Positions 53,640-61,835 of a DNA stretch of 64,000 bases are shown piece by piece. The stretch is from SCGC-AG-212-J23 sp036406675 (GTDB lineage Bacteria; Pseudomonadota; Gammaproteobacteria; Burkholderiales; SG8-39): contig DASXAO010000076.1 in assembly GCA_036406675.1 (NCBI GenBank), positions 51,124-115,123 on the forward strand, read 5' to 3'. The stretch's first letter is position 1. Every line of letters starts with the position of its first letter. A model generated the notes under the pieces. That model made no database searches. It was not told the DNA's origin and saw only the letters and a list, made by a program, of their open reading frames with translations. The translations under genes and the position numbers were made by a program.

Positions 53640-56065
53640 CAGTCTTCCCGTACGGCGCGCACCGGCCCCATGCCCATCGCCTCCCTGCCCGACACCACGG
53701 CCGTGACGATGGCGAGCACGATCAGGGTCGCAGCCAACGCAAGGAGCAGCAGGTACGGCGGATGGAGCTCCATGCTCCAGTTGAACGACTGCCGGTTCAC
53801 GACATAGACGAGCACCAGGCTGATCGCGCCCCCGGCGACGAGGCCGGCCGCCGCGCCGATGAGCGCGAGCAGCGCGCCCTCGGCAGCGAGCATGGCGCGC
53901 ACCTGGGAGCGCGTCACGCCGAGGTGGCGCAGCACGCCGAATTCGCGCCGCCGCGCGAGCACGATGGCGCCCAGGCTCGACGACAGCCCGAACAGCCCCA
54001 CCAGCACCGCCACCGCCTCCATCGCATACGTCACCGCGAAGCTGCGGTCGAAGATGGCGAGCGACATCTCGCGGATCTCGGGCGGCGCGGCGACGTCGAG
54101 ACCGGCGCCGCCCGGAAGCGAGCGGATCGCCTCGATCGCCTGCGCCGGCGTCACGCCCGGGCGCAGCCACACCGCCGCGTCGTTCACGCGGCGGTCGCCG
54201 GTGAGCGCGACGTAGTCGGCGCGCTCCATCGCAATCGCGCCATGCTGGCGCGCGTAGTCGCGCACGACGCCTCCGACGGTCACCCTTACCCGCTTCCCGT
54301 TCAAGGGCAGCTCGATCGTGTTCCCCGCGTCGAAGCCGTAAATATCGTGAGCGGCTTCGCTGACCCACACGAGCGGCGGCTCTCCGGGCTTGCGGTCGTG
54401 GCGGGCGCCCACGACCGGAAACGCGCCCTCCGCCCGGTCGCGCGCGAGGAGCGCGAGCGCCGGGCGCGCCGGGTCGAGGACGATGCGGCCGCTGCGCAGA
54501 AACTCGACGCGCTCGATTTCGCGCAACGCACGCAATCGCGCCTCGAAGCCGGGCTCGAGATAGCCGGTGTCGCCGGCGCGGGTGCTGCGCAGGTAGAGCT
54601 GCGCCGGCAGCACGGCGTCGAGCCAGGCGTCCAGCGAATGGCGAAACGAGGCGACCATGATCGCCATTGCCGCCATCAGCGAAAAGCTGGCGACGATCGC
54701 GGCCAGGCTCACCGCCGCCTGTCCCGGCGCGCCGCGAAGCTGCGCCACGGCGAGGGCGAAGGAGGTTCTCGACGTGAACGGAATCCGTTCGAAAATCCAG
54801 CGCGAAACGCGCGGCATCAACGCGATCGCGCCGATGAGAAGGCAGGCGATGGCGGCATAGCCGAAGAGCGGCAGGCCGTTCACCGGGCCGAGCTGCGAGA
54901 GCGCCGCGCCGGCGGCGAGCAGGGCGAGGCCGGGCCAGGCGCGCCCGGCGCGCTGGAACATGCGCTGCTCGTCGCCCGCCTTGAGCGCCCGCGCCGGCGG
55001 CGTGCGCGCGGCGTCGAGCGCCGGCAAGAGCGCGCCCAGCAGGGCGACCGCCGCGCCGGCCATCACGTACAGGCTCGCCGGGATGGGCTGAAAGGCAAGG
55101 TGCGGCGCGATCCCGCGGAGCTGGCCCGCGCCGAGATCCGCGCCCGCGTAGCGCAGCGCGAGGAGCGCGCAAGCGTAGCCGAGCCCGACTCCGGCGATGC
55201 CGCCGAGCACGCCGAGCAGCGCCGCTTCCGCGAGGCACAGGCGCGCGAGCCCGGACGAGCTCAGCCCGAGCACGCGCAGCAGCGCCTGCTCGCCCCGCCG
55301 GCGCGCCATTTCGAGCGCCTGCGCCGAGAACACGAGGAAGCCGCCGGTGAAGAGCGCCACCATGGCGAGCACGTTCAGGTTCACGCGGTAGGCGCGCGAC
55401 GGATACCCGCTCGCCTGCTCGAGCGAGTCGACGGTGGCCACGTGCACCCCGGGCGGCAGCACCTCCCTTATCGAAGCCAGGACCTGTTCACGGCTCGCGC
55501 CGCGAGCGAGGTGCACGTCGAGCCGGTTCAGCTCGCCCAGGCGCCCGAGGCGCCACTGCGCGGTCGAGATGTCGGTGAGGGCGGCGAATCCCTTGAGCTC
55601 GCCCACCCCCGCCACTTCGAGCTCGATCGCGTGCTGGCCCACCACGAGGCGCAACGGCCCTTCGCCGAGCGCGGCGGCGGCGAGCGGCGATAGCAGCACT
55701 TTGTCCGGCGCGAGGAGTTGCGGCACGCCTTCTCGCAGAGCATCCACGCCGATCACGCGGATGGTCCCTGCATCGCTCCCGGCGATGCCGGCGTCGAGCT
55801 CGAGCGCGGGGTTGACCCACGCGACGCCCGCGATCCGCGCAACCCGCGGGAAGAGCGCCTCCGGAAAGCCGCTGCGCCCGCCGCGCACCTGCAGGTCCGC
55901 CTCGCCCGCCACCGTGCGAACCGAGGCGGCGAGCTCGTCCACCGCGGCGCGATTCACGAGATGCACGCCGTACCCGAGCGCCACGCCGAGCGCGATGCCG
56001 GCGATCGAGAGCGCCGCGCGGGCACGCGCGCGACGCCGGCTGAGGAGCCCGAGCAGGCGCAGCAT
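53636..56065 (-). CDS. FtsX/MacB-type ABC transporter permease, two-domain
   Basis: 809 aa. One N-terminal helix, a periplasmic domain, then FtsX helices (NVLAMVALFTGGFLVFSAQA), a second four-helix block with large loop, and a final FtsX domain (EAVAVLVGLFGLSSSLGAI). This matches fused AttFG-like permeases of lipoprotein or envelope-stress exporters. No ATP-binding subunit gene lies next to it. Start ATG 56065, 7 nt from a TATAGT box. Upstream in-frame codons are antisense to the thioredoxin-like gene. Confidence 0.85.
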   Translation of the reverse strand: MLRLLGLLSRRRARARAALSIAGIALGVALGYGVHLVNRAAVDELAASVRTVAGEADLQVRGGRSGFPEALFPRVARIAGVAWVNPALELDAGIAGSDAGTIRVIGVDALREGVPQLLAPDKVLLSPLAAAALGEGPLRLVVGQHAIELEVAGVGELKGFAALTDISTAQWRLGRLGELNRLDVHLARGASREQVLASIREVLPPGVHVATVDSLEQASGYPSRAYRVNLNVLAMVALFTGGFLVFSAQALEMARRRGEQALLRVLGLSSSGLARLCLAEAALLGVLGGIAGVGLGYACALLALRYAGADLGAGQLRGIAPHLAFQPIPASLYVMAGAAVALLGALLPALDAARTPPARALKAGDEQRMFQRAGRAWPGLALLAAGAALSQLGPVNGLPLFGYAAIACLLIGAIALMPRVSRWIFERIPFTSRTSFALAVAQLRGAPGQAAVSLAAIVASFSLMAAMAIMVASFRHSLDAWLDAVLPAQLYLRSTRAGDTGYLEPGFEARLRALREIERVEFLRSGRIVLDPARPALALLARDRAEGAFPVVGARHDRKPGEPPLVWVSEAAHDIYGFDAGNTIELPLNGKRVRVTVGGVVRDYARQHGAIAMERADYVALTGDRRVNDAAVWLRPGVTPAQAIEAIRSLPGGAGLDVAAPPEIREMSLAIFDRSFAVTYAMEAVAVLVGLFGLSSSLGAIVLARRREFGVLRHLGVTRSQVRAMLAAEGALLALIGAAAGLVAGGAISLVLVYVVNRQSFNWSMELHPPYLLLLALAATLIVLAIVTAVVSGREAMGMGPVRAVREDW

Positions 56066-56072
56066 GCGGACT

Positions 56073-56080
56073 ACTATACT
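56073..56080. promoter_or_regulatory. Shared divergent -10 boxes
   Basis: ACTATACT reads TATACT (56075-56080) on the plus strand, 6 nt before GTG 56087, and TATAGT (56078-56073) on the minus strand, 7 nt before ATG 56065. The whole gap between the two start codons is 21 bp. Both transcripts would be leaderless. Confidence 0.45.
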
Positions 56081-56086
56081 TGCAGA

Positions 56087-56578
56087 GTGAAGTGGCTTCT
56101 CCTCTTGGGATCGCTCTGGGCCATGCCGGTTCCCGCGCAAGAAGCGCCGGAATGGTTCGCCGAGACCTTCCTCGACGTGCGCGAGGACGCTGCCGAAGCG
56201 GCAAGGGACGGCAAGCGCCTCATGCTGTACTTCATGCAGGACGGCTGCCCGTACTGCAAGAGGCTGGTCACGGTGAACTGGCGGGACCCGCAGATCGTGG
56301 AGAAGACGCGGCGCCACTTCGTGCCGGTGGCGATCAACATCTGGGGCGACCGCGAGGTCACGCTCGCCGACGGCCGCAGGCTTCCCGAGAAGCGCTTCGC
56401 CGTCGCACTCAAGGTGCAGTTCACGCCCACGCTCCTGTTCTTCGACGAGCACGGCGCGCTCGCCTACAGGATCGAGGGCTACCTGCCGCCGCGAGAATTC
56501 TCGGCCGCGCTCGACGCCGCGATCAAGAACTCCCGGCGGGCGGCTCCAGCCGCCGGCGTCGCCGGAGCGTTGCACTGA
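56087..56578 (+). CDS. Secreted thioredoxin-fold protein
   Basis: 163 aa, signal peptide MKWLLLLGSLWAMPVPAQ. Redox motif GCPYCK has Cys54 and Cys57; the cis-Pro is in VQFTPTLLFFDEHG. It resembles SoxW/DsbE-like periplasmic thioredoxins that reduce partner proteins. Divergent from the ABC permease with a 21 bp gap. Confidence 0.82.
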   Translation: MKWLLLLGSLWAMPVPAQEAPEWFAETFLDVREDAAEAARDGKRLMLYFMQDGCPYCKRLVTVNWRDPQIVEKTRRHFVPVAINIWGDREVTLADGRRLPEKRFAVALKVQFTPTLLFFDEHGALAYRIEGYLPPREFSAALDAAIKNSRRAAPAAGVAGALH

Positions 56579-56682
56579 ATGTCGAGCGCCAGCTACGCGC
56601 GAGCCTACTTCCGCCGTTTCCTCCTGTGGGACTAGGCTGAGCCGGTAGACGCTTCGCGTCCGGTTCGGCAGCTTGTCGTTGT

Positions 56683-57129
56683 ATGCGAGTCCTCCTCGCG
56701 GCGCTCGGCGCCGCGGTGCTTCTCAATGGCTGCCAGTCCATCGCCGTTTCGATGGCCGGTGCCGGCGCCACCGCCGCGCTCGGCGCGACGCTCGCCGGGA
56801 TCAGCTACCGCACGTTCACCGCGCCGCTGCCGTCGGTCAGGCGCGCTTCGCTCGAGGCGCTGGACAACATGGGGATGAAGCCCGATTCCGTCGGCGCCTT
56901 CGATGCCGGCGAGATCATCGTGGCGCGCACTGCCGGGGTCACCGTCGAGATCGAGCTCGAGGCGCTGACCGAGCGCGCGACCCGCATGCGCGTAGCCACC
57001 CGCGACGGCAGCCTCTTCTACGACGCCGCCACGGCGAGCGAGATCGTCTCCCAGACGCAGAAGGTGCTCGAGGCGCGCGCGGCGAGCGCGCCGGTTTCCA
57101 ACGCGAAGCGGGTCAGCACCGCCGATTAG
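56683..57129 (+). CDS. DUF3568-like lipoprotein
   Basis: 148 aa lipoprotein; lipobox LLNGC with Cys17. The mature part (YRTFTAPLPSVRRASLEALD, then TVEIELEALTERATRMRV) matches the DUF3568 group of small betaproteobacterial envelope proteins. Function unknown. The 104 bp before it hold a short hairpin (GACGC/GCGTC) and nothing else I can name. Confidence 0.78.
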   Translation: MRVLLAALGAAVLLNGCQSIAVSMAGAGATAALGATLAGISYRTFTAPLPSVRRASLEALDNMGMKPDSVGAFDAGEIIVARTAGVTVEIELEALTERATRMRVATRDGSLFYDAATASEIVSQTQKVLEARAASAPVSNAKRVSTAD

Positions 57130-57132
57130 CGG

Positions 57133-57654
57133 CTACGGCAGCGGCAGCCCGCCATCCTCGGCGGGCTCGATGTCGGCGGCTCCGAAGCCGGCGCGCAGGC
57201 ATTCCTGCGCAAGCAGCGCCTCGAGGCGCGCGATGTGGCGCTGCTCGTCGGCGGACATCTCCGCGGCGAAGGCGCGCACCGCGTCGGCGCGCGCGTTCGT
57301 GGCGACGTCGTTGTAGAACGACTGCGTGCGCCGCTCGAACGCGAGCGCAATGGCGAGCGCGTCGGCGGTGCCGTCGGGCGACGGCGCGGCGCTCACCGCC
57401 TGGCCGTCGAAATACCAGCCAAGCTCCCAGCCCGCGAGCTGCGGCAGGTTCTTTCCCGCCGTCCCAAGGGCAATCACCTCGTACTGCTCGCGCTCCTCGC
57501 GCCCGAGCTTCTCGAACTCGTCGGCGAGCGCGCAAGCGCCGCAGCCGCGCAGGAAACGCTCGAGCTCGGCGTAGCGCCGGGCCGCCTCGCGCTCGAGCAG
57601 CAGGGAATACGAGAACAGCTCCGGCAGGTTTCTTGGCAGCAGGCGCGCGCCCAT
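57133..57654 (-). CDS. Ferritin-like/rubrerythrin-family protein
   Basis: 173 aa, all-helical. EREAARRYAELERF and SADEQRHIARLE carry the ExxY/DExxRH ligands of a di-iron ferritin-like bundle. The rubredoxin domain of classical rubrerythrin is absent. Probable role in iron or peroxide handling. GAGGAG ribosome site upstream. Confidence 0.8.
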   Translation of the reverse strand: MGARLLPRNLPELFSYSLLLEREAARRYAELERFLRGCGACALADEFEKLGREEREQYEVIALGTAGKNLPQLAGWELGWYFDGQAVSAAPSPDGTADALAIALAFERRTQSFYNDVATNARADAVRAFAAEMSADEQRHIARLEALLAQECLRAGFGAADIEPAEDGGLPLP

Positions 57655-57722
57655 GGTGCGACTCCTCGCAGCGCCAATGTACTGGTCACAGGTTACGTGC
57701 GGCCGGTGCGCCGCCGCAGGGC

Positions 57723-59369
57723 TTATGAGTCAAAGTTCCTAATCACGCGCCCGGGCCCGTCGTCCCGCCGCGACGAATAGCTCGCGCCGTCGAACACCTG
57801 CAGCCCGTTGACCCAGACGCCGTGTACGCCCGTCGGGGCGCGCAGCATTCGCCTGCCGCCGCCCGGCAGGTCGCTGCGCTTCTGCAGGCCGGAGACGCCG
57901 ACGCGCGCCGGGTCGAACAGCACGAAGTCGGCCCAGTTTCCCGGCTCGATGGCGCCGCGCCGCGGAATGCGGTAGCGCCGCGCCGGATCGCTCGTCAGCC
58001 GGCGCACCCCTTCCTCCAGCGTGAAGTGGCCCGTCTCTCGCACCCAGTGCGCCAGGAAGTGCAGCCCGAAGCCGGCGTCGCAGAAGTAGATGAGGTGCGC
58101 GCCCGCGTCCGAGAGCGCGACCACGCCCGCCGGATGCTTCAGCAGCGGCGCGACGCCGGCGTCGTCGTTCTGGTAGAGCTTCGCCACGAGCTGCGTGTCG
58201 AGCGGCAGGTCGAGCACGTAGTCCAGGGGATCTTTCTCGGCCCTTCCGGCGAGGACAGGAATGGAAATCCCATCCTGCTCGACTTGCGACCAGTCGCCGT
58301 GGAACAGGATGCCGCTCTTCGGGTTGCGCAGGTCGCGGCGAAAGCGCTCGCGGAACGCCGGGTCGCGGTAGAGCGCCGCGCGCGCCTCGGGCGGCGCCGC
58401 CTTGACCGCGTCGAAGGCCGCGTGCGAATAGAGGATGTACGGCTCGCGCAGCGTGAAATGGAACGACAGCGGCTGGCAGCTCGTGTGGATGCACACCTCG
58501 TGGCCGCGCGCCGTCGCCCTTGCGCAGCGCTCGTAGTACTGCAGCGCGCGCTCGGGCTGGGCCTTGCTGTACATGGTGAGCACGGTCACCATGAACGCCG
58601 GGCGAGCGGTTTCCGCGGCGATCGATTCCATGAACTCGGGCGTGCCGCGCGGCCCGCTCGCCATGACGAAGACGCCGCGCCGCTCCTCGCCCAGCACGCC
58701 GGCCAGCGCCTTCAGCTCCGCGTCGGAGGCGATGGTCGAGGGCATGGGCTTTCCGCCCCAGCCGCTGTGATTGGGCGAGAACGACGAGGCGAACCCGGCG
58801 GCGCCGGCGCGCATCGCGTCGCGGACCATCGCCTTCATCGCCGAGAGCTCGTCGGGGGTCGGCTGCGCGCGGGTCGACGCGTCCTCGCCCATCACCGCCG
58901 TGCGGATGGTCGAATGGCCGGCCAGCACGCCGACATTGGCATACGGGCGGACCCGCTCGAGGGCATCGAGGTACTCGCCGAAGGTCTCGAAATTCCAGCG
59001 CGTGCCCTGGAGCAGCGCTTCCAGGTCCATCCCCTCCACCACCGAGAGATTCTTGACCATGGTCTCGCGCAGGCTTGCCGGGCACGGCGCGATGCCGAAG
59101 CCGCAATTGCCCAGGATCGCAGTGGTCACGCCGAGCGAGACGGATGGCGAAAGCGTCGGGTCCCAGGTGATCTGCGCGTCGTAGTGGGTGTGCACGTCGA
59201 CGATGCCGGGCATGAGCGAGAGACCGCCGCAATCGACGCGCTGCCGAGCGGCGGAGTCGATTTTTCCGACCTCGACGATCCTTCCTTGCAGGATCCCAAC
59301 ATCCCCGCGGAACGCGGGTCTCCCGGCGCCGTCGACGATCGACGCGCCGCGAACGAGAAGGTCGAGCAT
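57723..59369 (-). CDS. N-acyl-D-amino-acid deacylase-like amidohydrolase
   Basis: 548 aa. The metal site begins with DVHTHYDAQITWD (His60, His62). NCGFGIAPC, a later GHSTIR segment and DAGAHLIYFCDAGF match the D-aminoacylase branch. It hydrolyses N-acyl-D-amino acids or related amides. Start ATG 59369 with TATTGT 6 nt upstream rather than the ATG at 59405, which would run into the divergent cytochrome gene. Confidence 0.85.
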   Translation of the reverse strand: MLDLLVRGASIVDGAGRPAFRGDVGILQGRIVEVGKIDSAARQRVDCGGLSLMPGIVDVHTHYDAQITWDPTLSPSVSLGVTTAILGNCGFGIAPCPASLRETMVKNLSVVEGMDLEALLQGTRWNFETFGEYLDALERVRPYANVGVLAGHSTIRTAVMGEDASTRAQPTPDELSAMKAMVRDAMRAGAAGFASSFSPNHSGWGGKPMPSTIASDAELKALAGVLGEERRGVFVMASGPRGTPEFMESIAAETARPAFMVTVLTMYSKAQPERALQYYERCARATARGHEVCIHTSCQPLSFHFTLREPYILYSHAAFDAVKAAPPEARAALYRDPAFRERFRRDLRNPKSGILFHGDWSQVEQDGISIPVLAGRAEKDPLDYVLDLPLDTQLVAKLYQNDDAGVAPLLKHPAGVVALSDAGAHLIYFCDAGFGLHFLAHWVRETGHFTLEEGVRRLTSDPARRYRIPRRGAIEPGNWADFVLFDPARVGVSGLQKRSDLPGGGRRMLRAPTGVHGVWVNGLQVFDGASYSSRRDDGPGRVIRNFDS

Positions 59370-59374
59370 GCGCC

Positions 59375-59381
59375 TACAATA
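59375..59381. promoter_or_regulatory. Shared divergent -10 boxes
   Basis: TACAAT (59375-59380) on the plus strand lies 5 nt before the ATG at 59386, and TATTGT (59381-59376) on the minus strand lies 6 nt before ATG 59369. The two start codons are 16 bp apart. Both genes again look leaderless. Confidence 0.45.
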
Positions 59382-59385
59382 CGTC

Positions 59386-59916
59386 ATGAAGTTCGTTGTC
59401 GTCATTTCCTTTCTCGCGTCCGGTTGGGTTGCCGCGGCTCCGTCCTTGGCAGGTGAAGCCGGCGAAGCGGTCTACCGCGACAAGTGCGCGATGTGCCACG
59501 ACGCCGGCACCGACAAGGCACCGCGCATCGACGTGCGCGAGGACTGGAAGGCGCGCTTCTCCAAGGGACGCGAGGCCCTGGTGCGCTCGGCCATCAAGGG
59601 CGTGGCAGGCACGGCCATGGGCCCCAAGGCGGGATTCACCCAACTCCCGGACGGCGACGTGGCTTCGGCGGTGGACTACATGCTCGCGCGCGCCGGATTC
59701 AATCCCGAGGACGTGGCGCTCGCGCACAGCGTCTCCGAGGCGCTCGAGCGGGCCGGGCTCCACGGCGTGCGCGCCGAAGCCTCCGACGGCGCGGTCGTGC
59801 TCACCGGCGTGACCGAAGACCAGGCCGGCGTGAGCGCCGCGGTTGCCGCGGCGCGCGCGGTGCCCGGCGTGCGCGAGGTGGAGAACCTGGTCGAGCCGGC
59901 GCAGTTGTTCAAGTGA
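59386..59916 (+). CDS. Cytochrome c fused to a BON domain
   Basis: 176 aa. Signal peptide MKFVVVISFLASGWVAAAPS, then a class I cytochrome c domain with CAMCH (Cys34, Cys37, His38) and a likely axial Met near TAMGPK. Residues ~110-170 form a BON domain (GVRAEASDGAVVLTGVTEDQ, then VPGVREVENLV), normally a lipid or surface-binding module in OsmY-type proteins. The fusion would tether an electron carrier to the envelope. Confidence 0.82.
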   Translation: MKFVVVISFLASGWVAAAPSLAGEAGEAVYRDKCAMCHDAGTDKAPRIDVREDWKARFSKGREALVRSAIKGVAGTAMGPKAGFTQLPDGDVASAVDYMLARAGFNPEDVALAHSVSEALERAGLHGVRAEASDGAVVLTGVTEDQAGVSAAVAAARAVPGVREVENLVEPAQLFK

Positions 59917-59926
59917 AGGCGAGGGG

Positions 59927-59942
59927 CTAGGGCTTGCCCTAG
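59927..59942. terminator. Hairpin after the cytochrome-BON gene
   Basis: Perfect CTAGGGC-TT-GCCCTAG palindrome 11 bp after the stop. No T-tract follows, so it may work as a weak terminator or mRNA end. The rest of the gap to 60167 has no recognisable gene; TAGAAT at 60126-60131 may be the kinase -10. Confidence 0.4.
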
Positions 59943-60167
59943 TGCACGCCGTTCCCCAGCAGGAAGATCTGGCGGCTGGGACTGGGCGACGCGCAATGCC
60001 AAAAAAGTCGCAGCGTCGCTGATCGGCCCGAAGAGCGTCTGTGGTGACTGTAGTTTTTGCAGATTTTTGGACGCGACTCCTCTGCCGCCACCCACGGCTG
60101 CCGAGCTTTTTCGCGCCTTCGGCCTTAGAATGGCGACAAACCATAATCAGGCTGCGCGGGAACTTCG

Positions 60168-61829
60168 GTGGACCTGAAAACGCTGGGCCGTTACCGCATC
60201 GTGGGCGAGCTGGGACGAGGTGCGATGGGCGCCGTCTTCCGCGCGCTCGATCCGCTCATCGAGCGCGAGGTCGCGATCAAGACGCTGCTCCCGGATCTCC
60301 CTGCGGAGGTGATGGCCGAGGTGCGCGAGCGCTTCATCCGCGAGGCGCGCTCGGCCGGGCGCCTGTCGCATCCCAACATCGTCACCATCTTCGACGTCGG
60401 CGAGCAGGACGGCATCGCCTACATCGCCATGGAGCTCCTGAAGGGGCACTCGCTGCTCGAGGTGCTCAAGCACCCGCAGCGGCTCGCCTTCGCCACCATC
60501 GCCAACGTCATCGCCCAGGTGGCCGACGCGCTCGACATGGCGCAGCAGCACAACATCGTGCACCGCGACGTGAAGCCGGCCAACATCATGGTCGACAACG
60601 CCGGGCGCGTGAAGCTCACCGACTTCGGCGTCGCCTACGTCCCCGCCTCCACCATCACCGGCAACGGCACCGCGCTCGGCTCGCCGCGCTACATGTCGCC
60701 GGAGCAGGTGACCGGCGCGCCGATCGACCCGCGCTCGGACATCTTCTCGCTCGGCGTGGTGCTGTACGAGCTGCTCACCAAGCGCACCCCGTTCGAGCAC
60801 GAGGGCGACACGACCATCTTCGCGCTCATGAACCGCATCGCCAGCACGCCGCACCCGCCGGTGCGGGAGGTCGATCCGAGCGTGCCGGCGCCCTTCGAGC
60901 AGATCGTGGACCGCGCGCTCGCGAAGAAGCCCGCCGAGCGCTATCCGCGCGCCGGCGAGATGGCGCGCGACCTGCGCGACTTCCGCAACATCCAGCCGCG
61001 CTCGACCCCGGCGCGCCTCGCCCTCGCCGGCGAGCCCGCCGGCGGGCCCTCGAGCGGCGTGCGCGTCGACGCGGTGCGCTCGCAGCTCATCAACGACCTC
61101 GACAAGTTCGTCGAGCAGTACGACCGCGAGGAGAAGGACCGCCTGCGCGAGGAGGAGGCCCAGCAGCGCAAGAAGGAGGAACAGATGCGCCGCTGGGGCG
61201 AGGAGCAGGCGCGCGAGCGCGAGGCTTTCGAGCGCTCGCGCCAGAACGCGGCGCCGGCCGCGGGCGGGGAGCTCGAGGCGGCGATGCGCACCGCCCTGCA
61301 GCAGCTCACCGGCCTCGCGCAGCAGCTCAACTCGGTGCGCCCCAAGGCGGCGCGGCCCTACGAGTTCCTCTATATCGGCAAGCTGCCGAAGGTGGCCATC
61401 GCGGAAGCCGCGGTCGAGAGCCAGCCGCGCGCGCCGCAGGGGCACACCCTGACCGAGCGCATTTTCCTTCGCTTCCGCATCACCCCGAAGCCGGCCGCCA
61501 CCGTGACGCTGGTGGGCGACGACATCGAGCGCTGCGAGCAGTACCTGAAGCTCCTGAAGGTGGCCTATACGCAGCGGCCGCTGCCCAAGGAGAGCGCCCG
61601 CAAGGCGGTCCGCGCCGAGATCAGCGTCACCGGCTCGCTGCCGTGCGAGATCGAGATGAAGGCCGACTACGCGGCGAACAAGGTCGCCGTGGAGCTCACC
61701 AACGTGCGCCGGCTCGGGCGCGTGGCCTACCAGCTCGCGCCGCGCGCCTTCAGCGAGGCGGTGGGCCACCTCGGGCACTACCTGCTCGGCGGCGACGACG
61801 ATTTCGAGGCCGTCGCCCGCGCCGCCTAG
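60168..61829 (+). CDS. Soluble Ser/Thr protein kinase with coiled-coil tail
   Basis: 553 aa, GTG start. Kinase residues 8-270: glycine loop LGRGAMG, Lys38 in AIKTLLP, catalytic HRDVKPAN at 132-139, DFG at 152-154, and SPRYMSPEQ. Residues ~310-350 are a highly charged coiled coil (REEKDRLREEEAQQRKKEEQ). The last ~190 residues have no domain I recognise. There is no membrane segment or PASTA/FHA domain, so it is a cytoplasmic Hanks-type kinase of unknown target. Confidence 0.86.
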   Translation: MDLKTLGRYRIVGELGRGAMGAVFRALDPLIEREVAIKTLLPDLPAEVMAEVRERFIREARSAGRLSHPNIVTIFDVGEQDGIAYIAMELLKGHSLLEVLKHPQRLAFATIANVIAQVADALDMAQQHNIVHRDVKPANIMVDNAGRVKLTDFGVAYVPASTITGNGTALGSPRYMSPEQVTGAPIDPRSDIFSLGVVLYELLTKRTPFEHEGDTTIFALMNRIASTPHPPVREVDPSVPAPFEQIVDRALAKKPAERYPRAGEMARDLRDFRNIQPRSTPARLALAGEPAGGPSSGVRVDAVRSQLINDLDKFVEQYDREEKDRLREEEAQQRKKEEQMRRWGEEQAREREAFERSRQNAAPAAGGELEAAMRTALQQLTGLAQQLNSVRPKAARPYEFLYIGKLPKVAIAEAAVESQPRAPQGHTLTERIFLRFRITPKPAATVTLVGDDIERCEQYLKLLKVAYTQRPLPKESARKAVRAEISVTGSLPCEIEMKADYAANKVAVELTNVRRLGRVAYQLAPRAFSEAVGHLGHYLLGGDDDFEAVARAA

Positions 61830-61835
61830 GCTCCA

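Noticed and set aside
56066..56575. N-terminal extension of the ABC permease frame
   Set aside because: Antisense to the thioredoxin-like gene; the permease N-terminus MLRLLGLLSRRRARA with its first helix starts at 56065.
56579..56635. 18-codon micro-ORF directly after the thioredoxin-like gene
   Set aside because: No ribosome site or recognisable peptide; too short to support.
59297..59320. GC palindrome like the element at 7039
   Set aside because: It lies within conserved codons of the amidohydrolase and the arms are not perfect; likely coincidence.
59943..60125. Possible small RNA or tRNA in the gap before the kinase gene
   Set aside because: No cloverleaf, conserved T-loop sequence or clear promoter-terminator pair could be found.
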